Origin: Triticum aestivum
Lineage: Eukaryota > Streptophyta > Magnoliopsida > Poales > Poaceae
Direction of reading: 5' to 3'
Assembly: GCF_018294505.1 (NCBI RefSeq)
Contig: NC_057795.1
Location: 234,419,035-234,483,034, forward strand
Length of the DNA: 64,000 bases
Made by a program: the position numbers and the translations under genes. Below are positions 55,431 to 64,000 of this stretch, in pieces. Within the stretch, counting starts at the first letter, position 1. Each line of letters begins with the position of its first letter. The notes below the pieces were generated by a model that had not been told where the DNA came from, searched no databases, and saw only the letters and a program-made list of their open reading frames with translations.

Positions 55431-55910
55431 CGCGCTGGGCTCTACTGTAGCTAATTTTTTGTTTTTTAGAGAAGAATGGAAAATTTTCAGAGAAGAAATA
55501 TTCATGAATTTTTAGAAAGAAAATGTAAAAAGTTCATGATTTTTTATTCGGTCAAAGAAAAGTTTCTGTAAAGAGTAAAAAGTTCATGAATTTTTTATTC
55601 ATGTTTTTCCGCTGCGTAAATAATTAATAGTGTTCTTTTACAAATAAAATAAAAGTTTAGATAGAATTAAGTATTTTAAGAGCATGTTAAAATGATTATT
55701 AAAATGAATATGATTATGTTACTTTTATGACCAACGTTATTAATAAGATGATCATGTTTTATTATTGAAATTTAAATGGTGCATTTATTTCTAATATTTT
55801 GCCCAACGGTAATATAGATTTAATTGCATAGACATTTTTATGTTTAATTTGACCAATGTTAGATTAGTGCTTATGATTGTTATACTGATCTCACTTAAAT
55901 TGTGATTTCA
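55431..55910 (+). other. AT-rich copia leader segment
   Basis: AT-rich sequence with repeats of AAAAAGTTCATGA(A)TTTTT at about 55528 and 55587. No coding is supported until the gag start near 55911. Confidence 0.4.
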
Positions 55911-55990
55911 AGAGGCTTCCACTTGATGAGTTGCCTAAAAGATGTTCTGACACTCAGAGGTGACAACTACTCTGAGTGGAGGAAGAAAGT
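55911..55990 (+). pseudogene. Copia gag N-terminal fragment
   Basis: The frame ending LTLRGDNYSEWRKKV carries the NYxxW motif found near the start of Ty1-copia gag. It is joined within a few bases to the pol tail, showing that most of the coding region has been deleted. Confidence 0.6.
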
Positions 55991-56790
55991 ACAGCTGCTC
56001 CTATAGTCAAGGACGATAGTTTTGGGAAACTCAAATGTCCCAAGAACCAGTACGAGATCAATCAAATGAAAGCAGTACCATATGCTTCGGCTATTGGCAG
56101 CTTACATTATGCACAAGTGTGCACTCGCCCTGACTTAGGTTTTATCACCGAGGTACTCGGTAGATATCAAGAGAATCCAGGCATATAGCACTAGAAGATG
56201 GTAAAGAAAGCATTACATTATGCGCAAGGCACGAAGGACTACATGCTAATATATAGGAGAAGTGATTCCCTAGAGATAAAAGGGTATTCAGACGCAGATT
56301 TTGCGGGGGACTGAGATGATAGAAAATCCACCTCAGGATAGGATACGTATTCACCCTCGCCGGGGGAGCTATTTCGTGGAAAAGCTCCAATCAGTCGATA
56401 GTTGCATCGTCCATGATGTATGCAGAATTTATAACATGCTTCGAGGCCACGGGGCAGGCGATATGGCTGAAAAAATTTGTACCCGACTTTAAAGTGGTAG
56501 ATTGTATTCACAAACCACTAAAGATGTACTGTAACAACCAGCCCGCAGTATTTTACACTCACAACAATAAGTCGAGTAATTAATGCTGCCGAAACAATAG
56601 AGATAAGGTATTATGTTGTGAAAGATAAAATCCAGGATCAAACTATAAGTCTCGAGCATATAAGGACAAAGGATATGCGTGCGGATCCGTTAGCGAAAGG
56701 CTTACCACCCAATGTGTTCAAGGAACACTTAGCCGGCATTGGTTTAAGGGAAAGCCTTATGATTCCTAGGCCCAAAAGGAACAAAATTTG
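55985..56790 (+). pseudogene. Copia reverse transcriptase C-terminus and RNase H remnant
   Basis: Recognisable copia pol segments in order: PYASAIGSLHYAQVCTRPDL, GRYQENPG, GTKDYMLIYRRSDSLEIKGY, SDADFAG, DRKSTSG, GGAISWKSSNQ, EFITCFEATGQAIWLKKFVP and CNNQPAVFYTHNNKS. Later comes a tail with a DPLAKGLP-like segment. RNase H Asp residues are in SDADFAG. Stops (for example after ENPG and FAG) and frame shifts are frequent. The position immediately before the purine tract and 3' LTR is normal for copia. Confidence 0.85.
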
Positions 56791-56937
56791 TATCTGAACA
56801 GAACGTATGTTGTAGCTGTATGATTCTATCGGCAATTAAGCTGTGACGATGAAACATGCTCTATGTACCAATATGCGATGAAACAAATAAACTAGAAAGT
56901 ATAAGGTTAAAAGTAAAGTTGAGATCAAGGGGGAGAA

Positions 56938-57267
56938 TGTTAGGTTGATCTCCACCGTTTGGGCCCAACGGCCCACCGGACCCCTAATCCACGCGCCCTG
57001 ATTGGGGGCGCCCAACCTCTTACTGGTTGGTGGCCCCCTATGACCTGCGCTATATAAACAGAGGTGGGGGCTAGGGCACAGACGAAGAAGTTCACCGCCG
57101 CCTCAAACCCACCGATATTCCCTACCGATCTAGGGTTAGCGCAGTGCTCACGGGAAGCACACCACCGCCGCCATCTTCATGTCATCGCCGCCGTCACCAT
57201 CTCACCACGATGGCCTCCGGCTCGAGCCCGGACAGGCAGAAGGTAGGTTTACCGGATTGATCTAACC
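56938..57267 (+). repeat. 3' LTR of the copia element
   Basis: About 330 bases, TGTTAGGTTGATC start, TATATAAA at 57051, preceded by the purine tract CAAGGGGGAGAA. Confidence 0.8.
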
Positions 57268-57990
57268 TATCCGATCCAAAGTGACTATCAGAGGGCATGT
57301 GGAAATAATCTCTAGATAAAAGACAAGCAAAAATAAATTTAACAACTCCCTTAAGTGTTGAATTAAGGAGCCACCTACGTTCGTGTGCCTACACAATTTC
57401 GGTAAGTTTTGTCCATAGTCCGATTCAGGTTCAGCGGCCACAACTTTAGATTCCTCCTCATTTTGGTGTTGGTGTTCTTCTTTCTAGAACCATTGCCCGA
57501 CGCCGGCCCACCAACGGAACACCCCGCCCTCTGCCCTGCTTGACCCCCCTTTCCCCGGTCACGCTCCCTCTAAACCTTGCCAGATTCCATCGCCGACGAG
57601 CTCCCTGCACCCCCATTGCACCCAAACCCATCAACCTATGACTTCCCTCCACCGACAATGGTGTTGTAGAGTAGTCCCCTGCTCCGGGTCACTCCTGGAT
57701 CGGCCTCGCCATCACACTTGTCTCGGCATCAGACGCTAGGTTAAATTGACTGGTCTCGTTTTCAATTTCGTTGCAACTGATGAATACGAGAATCTTTGAA
57801 TTAATTATTTATCAGCTTCACCTAAAAAAATAGTAATTAATTTTTCTATGATATCAGCCATCCTATGATTTGCTTTATTTATAACATTCATGGACACTAT
57901 TTTTTGCAATGCTCATTGAAAAATGGAAAATGTTCTGCGAGCCGTGCCATGCCGAGTTATTAATTATTTTTGTGCATGACTAAGTATTAA

Positions 57991-58016
57991 CGTGCAAAGC
58001 ATGTGCAACTAACTAG
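57991..58016 (+). mobile_element. Possible Helitron 3' terminus (1)
   Basis: CGTGCAAAGCATGTGC is a short imperfect palindrome followed by AACTAACTAG|T. Helitrons end in CTRR preceded by a hairpin and insert before T. Only the terminus is seen; no 5' TC end or helicase was identified. Confidence 0.3.
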
Positions 58017-58473
58017 TATACCATTAGCATAAGAAGCCAAGGTTTTATTATCATTAAATTTACATGAAAAGGGAAGGTGTGGATCGAGCCTTCATCCTAA
58101 CACTACTGGCCGTTGGATATCATCTGCAATGCACTAGATTTTGCCATATGTACAATCTAGAAGACTCCATGATTGAACTTAAGCATAATGCACAAACCTC
58201 AAAACACAAGCACTTCTCATTTGTTCTAGAATCTTCCGTATCATAAATTTCCCCCAAAAAATTCTACATGAATTGCCATTATTTGTTTTTACTTTATGCT
58301 TTACAACGCACAATTCTATGAATCTTAAAATAGATTAGCTTTTTTAATAAAAACTAATTGATTTTGAATGAGATGAACTATAAGAATTAAACGAACATCT
58401 ACACCATGCATATATGACTCAAAGCTTACATGCTATAATGTGGTATTTATTTATAATTTGGTTGCCAAATCTC

Positions 58474-58502
58474 ATGCGTGCAATGCACGTGTACCTTACT
58501 AG
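58474..58502 (+). mobile_element. Possible Helitron 3' terminus (2)
   Basis: CGTGCAATGCACG is a stem with a 3-base loop, followed after about ten bases by CTAG and a host T. The form matches common grass Helitron ends; the 5' end was not found. Confidence 0.4.
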
Positions 58503-58990
58503 TCTAAATGGTGTTTGTGTGTGTGTGTGTGTGTGTTGTGCATATTAAACACATTGTACGTAGTATCATAAATGGTTTATATTCCGAACATCTATCTAGA
58601 GCATTCATGTACCATGATTTGAATTCAACATAAAATGGATACATATATTTGAATTTGAGATCGTATGTACATGAAGTTCATATTTATATAGGAATTTACT
58701 ACTCCGATATTCATGTCATGTGTTGTGAAGATATAGATGGTTGTATAACTTACCCCGAGTATAATCCCATTCAAACATGGAAAATGTACCCAAATTTAGT
58801 CCATATGCTAGACAACACGAATTGTTTTTTTATTGTTGAGGGAAGTGCAAATTGATTTGGTACTATACACGTTATGTTTGTTGTCCCAATTTTTTTAGTT
58901 TTGTGGTTGTTGTATTTGAATGCATTTTTGGTAATATATTAAAACGGGACATGGCTCTCTCTAGTGATGAGGTGTGAATTGTCTTTTTTA

Positions 58991-59461
58991 GTACACGTTA
59001 AGCTCGTTCTCCCGAAATTTCAAGCCGCGCCTTGCTATGCCGAAATTTCAAGCTAGCATCTCTGTCTATCGTGCTGCGAAACTCCCACCTCTTAAACCCG
59101 CGCCTTGTTACCCCGAAATATTTAAGATATATCTTTGTCTCGTTGTGCTCCGAAAACTCCCTACATCTCAACCCGCGCCTTGCTATCCCAAAATTACAAC
59201 GCGCGGGAAAACTCCCACCTCCTGCGAAATCCCGACAAGCGAAATTGCTGTGATACCCCTGAACCGAAAGAACCGCCTAGCTCAAATCGATGGGGGTACT
59301 TTTGTAACTTACCCCACATTTTGGACAAGCGTGTCCCTAAGCCATGGTTCCACCTTCCATCCCATCCGCCGACCCATTCATACACTGAGGCCACGAAAAA
59401 CCGCGAAGCCCCATGCCCTCCTCCATCCACCACCCAACCAGAGCCTCTTCCCCGATGACGT
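58991..59461 (+). pseudogene. Promoter/leader and first codons of a host gene, cut off by an LTR
   Basis: A GC-rich island contains three copies of CCGCGCCTTG(C/T)TA(T/C) followed by a CCC/GAAAT-type block (near 59024, 59098 and 59174). A pyrimidine-rich leader and ATG 59413 (MPSSIHHPTRASSP) follow. After about 50 coding bases the sequence meets a TGTCACACGC start typical of an LTR. The gene identity is unknown. The composition is that of a grass gene 5' end. Confidence 0.35.
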
Positions 59462-62400
59462 TGTCACACGCTGATTTTCATGCCACAACACTTAAGCTAA
59501 TAAATCATGATAAATGTGATTTTACAAAAATCTTGTGAGTGATTTTGACTTTGCTTGATTTGATTTTTGTTTGCTGTTTGCAAGTGCTCTAAAAATCAAA
59601 TAAATCCTCCAACTCTTATACTCCTTCTCTTTGATCCAAAACTTTGCCCAATGATCATGCCATGTGTATAGGACATAATAGTATTTTCTTACAAAATTTT
59701 TTTTGGCGAAAAACTATTTTCTAAATTAGGTTTTCCAAAACACCCTAAATTGATACTTGAACTACAAGTACTTAATTAAAAGTGTGAAAACTATTTCAAA
59801 AATTATATTTGACTCATATTAGATATAGGACTCCCCAAAACCAGAAAAATATTAGTTTAAAAGTTATTTTCCTATTTTACTTAAAGGCTTTCTCATAAGG
59901 CCACAAATGGTCTTTAACAGGTTCAAATTATTTTAATGTTTCAAAAATATTTGAGAAAATTTAGGGAAGCTCAATGGACATATATTGTCCATATAAATGA
60001 GTTTCAACACATGGTCATGTTCAAAATATTGGTCAAATCCCACAAAAAACACTTTTTGAACATTTCAAGCTTTTGAAATATTTACAAAGGAAATTTTCTC
60101 TGTAAATTCGAAGAAAATTCTAGCATGTCACAAATGCCCTATTTGGTGATCTTGCCAAGTCTCATGTCTTGGAGAACAAGTTAACATCACCAAAACCCCT
60201 CAAAACTATTTCTGTCCATTTTGAAGTTTGAGTAACTTTACATTGCCAAACATGTCCAAATACTCTCAAACTTGGTGCACATGCTCAAATGGAACAAGTT
60301 GGAGAACAATATAACTTGATCAAAGTGCCCCAAAACCCTCTCTGACCAGGTCCAAGTTTGAACAACTCTACATTGCCAACTATATCTTCTTGATCTCAAA
60401 TTTTGTTGACATGCTCAAATCTCCAAATTATGACACTACACCAAGTGGTGCATCGAGGAGAATAGTTTTGCATGACTATATCTTGGAAAACCCATTTTTG
60501 TTGATTTCTAGGGTTTACCAAAGTTACATTGGAAACTTTATTCAAATGAGCTCAAACTTGGTGAACAACCTCAATCCTATATGCCATTTGATCTTGTTAA
60601 TTCTCATGAAAAGTAGAATTAATTTGCTTGCCCAAAACCTTATCAAACACCTTCTAGCACTTCGCGAAAATCCTAATTTTGCCCCTGTTTACCCTTCCCC
60701 TTCATCTCAACTTTTTAACACAGTTTAACCAAGTCACCTTTCATCTCCAGGAGGAACCATTCATCCAGAGGCCAATAATTGGGGGTGAAAACCCTCATTT
60801 TCCTCTCTGGACAACAGCAGTTCTACCCTTTTTCACCCCCTTCCTCTCCTCAAGTGGTTCCATAGAGAATCCAAAGCTCCACCCCACTTCTTTAATTCCC
60901 CCTAGACCCCCTAAACACTAATGGCCGCGCCCTACATGCCAAGGGCATGCCCTGACATGCAAAAGACGTGCAGCAGAGCGCGCTACAGTGCGCACCCGCA
61001 TTGTAGCTGCTCCCTGCCCGATGCTTTTGGCCACCTCGGCCCTCCCCCGCATGTCTGTCCAGGCCTCTCGACGTCCACGACATGTCACCGTGTAGGGCCA
61101 TTCCTCCCTTCCCCCTTTCTCCCCCTACAGAGCGTGCCCGGTGCCGCCCAGCTCCACTAGTGCGCGCCCATGCTCGAGACCCACAAGAGCTCGCCCCGCT
61201 CTCTCTCTCTCTTTCCGCCTCGACTTGGACCACGCCCACGCACATCGCAGACAACCCCTCGTCCTCTCTCCTGGCCGCGGAGCCTTTTTCGTGGCCACCC
61301 ATGCGCCGCGTCCACGGTGATCCACGGGTCAGCTACTTAAGGCCGCCACAGGCCTCCCTCTGGATCCCCTTCGCTCTCTCTCCCTCCCGGCAACCCCATT
61401 GACCAACCCACTCCCCTCCTTGCGCCCTCCATAGCCCTCCATCGCCGGAGAGCCTCCGCCAGCCCCGAGCTAAATTCGCGTCGCCCGAGCCCCCTCCCCT
61501 CCATCTATGGTCCTCAATGCATCGCCACCGACCCCATGAAGCTCCCCCGCACTCCGGTTACTCCTCCTGGTGGCCATAGTGCCGTGCCCACCATCACCGC
61601 CGGCCTCGCCCGCTTCGGCTAGTGCCCTCCACGACCTGGGCCTCCCTGGCCCGTGTTGATGGGCGGAGCCGAAGCAGCTCACTTCCCCGAGCACGCCCAT
61701 TCCTCGGGTGCTCCAAACGATGGCTTGTGACACCGGCTGGCCGCCGTCGATGCCACCCCTGCCTCTGCTCTGTTCGAGCGGGAGGTGGGGGATGAACCCG
61801 ATAGACGGGCCCCGCCTATCGGCTAGCCAGTTAGGCTAAGCCGCTGACAGGTGGGCCTGCCCTGTTTAAGTGGACACGGGTCCATCATGTGCCGCCTTCC
61901 GTGAGGGAAGGCGTATTCGGCGAATGCACCATCGACGTGGCCATCAGCGCGCTCGTGGTCGTGCAGCTAGGCTGACCCAGTGCGCTGCAGCGCTATACTG
62001 CACTCAGTACACAGTATAGGTACATCTCATTTTTCTTTTTCTTTTTCTTTTCAGTAGATTCAAACTTTTCCATAGGGCTGATTTCAAATCCAAATTTGAT
62101 TATTCAAGTTTCCACTGACTCCATAAATCAAGGTCTATTTGATGAGCCACAGTGAACATTTTTACTCTACATTGTTTCCAATGGATCCACTAAATAGGTA
62201 ATTTATACTCCTAAACCAGCTTCCAAAAATATCCATAGAATATTCATTTGAACTCCAAATCTAGTGAAACCAATTTCTAAATGTTTCTAAAATCATGCCT
62301 GATTTAATGGGTACTTTTGCTCATTTTTATAAAAATGCATTCTGTAGACAACTTGTAGATCCAATTAAATCCCTTGTTTCCATCATATTGAAATGTTCAA

Positions 62401-64000
62401 AAATATCTATTGATCCAATCAAATAAAACCACTTTGGCTATTTTTCATATAACCAGGAAAGTCCTATAAAAGTCAAATCCATATTTTTAGAGCACTTTTA
62501 TTTTTGCCTTGTTGTGTTGCTTATTGTGATTGTTTCCAACATTAGCTGACAAAGTAGACGGAATACTCAGAGATGGACTGGAAGGGTTGAAGACCTTGCG
62601 GAGCCAGGCAAGCTACCCTTTGACCAGGATATACCCCTTTTGTTCATTGATAAATTCTATATGCATGATGATGGGTGTTCATGATGAGCTTGCTACGCAT
62701 GTTGCATTGATGCACAGTCCATTGATACTTGCATGATTCGTAGCTCTATTTTGTGCTTAGAGATATGATGGTGAAACCATAGTTGTTGATGCATGGACTT
62801 GCATATATTCTGTGAAAATCACCTTGAGAGAAATCTCTCAAAAGCCCAATGGGTGCCACTAATGCCCTTGGGAGATAATGATTAACTAGGTCATGACTTG
62901 GTGGAGAAGTAGTGTACCAAGGCTTAATGAAAGTGTTGTTTCCAGAGATGGATTAGATTTAAGATTGTCTACCGTCCCAACCAAACATGTACAACCACAC
63001 TACCCCTTATGGGACGGGGCATTATTGATTACCTACTTCGTGCTAGCATGGATGCACGCATTACTAGTGATGGGAGTGGCGTGGTCACTCTCGGGACGGG
63101 GTCACGCTTGGATAGGCGACCATGACTGTTTTCATAGGGCACCATACACACCGTTGGTACCCCTGTGCTTGTGTTATGTGATATATATGGGAGCGTGGCT
63201 CCACTGAACTAAAACATGACTGTGGGACAGGGGCAGTTGCCAATCGAGTGGACTCTATGTTAGTCACGGCTAGGGAAAGGTAGTGATCGGGTTCTTACCC
63301 CGGGTGCTTGAGGTACCGCGGGTCATGGATGAAACGGAAGCTTCTCGGATCTTGTGGGTAAAGTGTGCAACCTCTACAGAGTGTCAAACTATTTGAATAG
63401 CCATGTCTGCGGTCAAGGCCAGTTGGGTGGTGCTGCTTAGACTAAGTCCATATGTTTCTGACAAACAACACGGTTTGGTAATATTGATGATGTGATTCGT
63501 GAGGAAGTCACGACAAGCTTGAGCATGAGTTGTTCATAACTCTTTCTCGATGTTGATGTCTGTAACCTCCTTGATAAATGTTGATCATACTTGCATGAGA
63601 AAAGCTAGCTTTTCGCAAAAATGCCAAATTAGTAGTAGAGCCTTGCATAATTATTCTATTATCACACTTGGGTTTCTTGCGAGTACATTCAAACGTACTC
63701 ACTGGCTTGTCCCTGGCTATTTACTTGCCCAGGCTTGAAAGAGCAGGTATACGAAGAAGAGTTCTTTGGTGACGATCGTGCGAGCTATGATGCTTCCTAG
63801 TCAGAATGCCTGTAGGGTTAAGGCAGACGACATGGGTCCAAGTTGTCATTAAAGATTTCCGCTATGATGATACACTCAAGACTTGACCATAATGGTCCTA
63901 CTTGTGTAAGACGGTGTGTATGGATGTAAGATTATTGTTACTCAGCTTCTGTGTGTTCAATGAGCATTGATCTCTGGGGTCACTGTACACGTGCATTCGG
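59462..64000. repeat. Probable large LTR running off the window
   Basis: From TGTCACACGCTGATTTTCAT the composition moves through AT-rich sequence, a GC-rich pyrimidine block (60900-61980), and then mid-GC sequence to the window end, without a gene. This resembles the layout of very long Triticeae gypsy-type LTRs with TGTCACA/TGTGACA starts. The matching end (GTGACA) and target duplication lie outside, so this is unproven. Frames inside the GC-rich block show no domains. Confidence 0.45.

Larger units (their letters stand above)
45368..57267 (+). mobile_element. Ty1-copia retrotransposon remnant hosting a gypsy element
   Basis: Short LTRs at 45368-45701 and 56938-57267 share CCACCGGACCCCT, CCACGCGCCCTGAT, GCGCTATATAAACAGAGG and GGATTGATCTAACC. 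A purine tract CAAGGGGGAGAA precedes the 3' LTR. The body contains only a gag start and the tail of pol (55911-56790). The leader region carries GC-rich DNA split by the 8.85-kb gypsy insertion. The 5' LTR terminal bases have mutated (CGTTAG for TGTTAG) and no target duplication is recognisable, so the element is old. Confidence 0.8.
57268..58990. other. Low-copy spacer with possible Helitron ends and a TG microsatellite
   Basis: No gene is supported. Two short hairpins followed by CTAG-T (near 58016 and 58502) resemble Helitron 3' ends. A TG/GT microsatellite lies at about 58513-58536. Confidence 0.4.

Noticed and set aside
61082..61402. GC-rich open frames near 61 kb
   Set aside because: They fall in a pyrimidine-rich block of the probable LTR, lack domains, and overlap one another on both strands.

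Overview
This window is nuclear DNA from a grass, most likely a Triticeae species (wheat, barley, rye or Aegilops). The evidence is Stowaway-type MITEs ending in CTCCCTCCGT, very large nested LTR retrotransposons with TGGTATCA primer sites, a CACTA terminus, introns with GT-AG ends, and grass-type F-box genes. There are no bacterial features. Plausible host genes occupy only the first 14 kb; the rest is layered transposable-element DNA.

Region 1 (1-14.3 kb) is a low-copy island. It holds a small coiled-coil hypothetical gene (minus), an F-box/DUF295 gene with one intron (plus), a small hypothetical gene broken by one in-frame TAG (minus), and an FBD-type F-box gene broken by two stops and a frameshift (minus). 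MITEs and local duplications lie between them and inside introns.

Region 2 (14.3-23.05 kb) starts with a diverged AG-rich tandem duplication; one copy carries a Tourist-like insertion that the other lacks. It continues into the 3' part of a CACTA-type DNA transposon. That element contains a decayed multi-exon gene with tandemly duplicated exons and a GGGCC-rich subterminal repeat zone, and it ends in a TGTAGTG terminus at 23047.

Region 3 (23.05-28.4 kb) is retroelement debris. It contains a two-part 46-bp minisatellite, a probable LTR right end at 26391, and a minus-strand fragment of an internal retrotransposon reading frame.

Region 4 (28.385-45.194 kb) is a minus-oriented, non-coding LTR element with 3.9-kb LTRs and TSD CCTTG. 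Its left LTR was later split by a 4.8-kb plus-strand gag-only LTR element (TSD ACTTC). The intact right LTR preserves the empty site.

Region 5 (45.37-57.27 kb) is a Ty1-copia element with short LTRs. Its body is reduced to a gag start joined directly to an RT/RNase H tail. It contains an 8.85-kb Ty3-gypsy chromovirus-like element that is complete in domains but broken by stops and frameshifts. The LTRs of that element carry an array of CGGACGTCCG palindromes upstream of a TATA box.

Region 6 (57.27-64 kb) has possible Helitron 3' ends, the promoter and first codons of a host gene, and a large LTR that appears to interrupt that gene and to run off the window. The genes do not form a pathway; the layout is a chronology of insertions, duplications and decay. 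No new defence or metabolic system was recognised.
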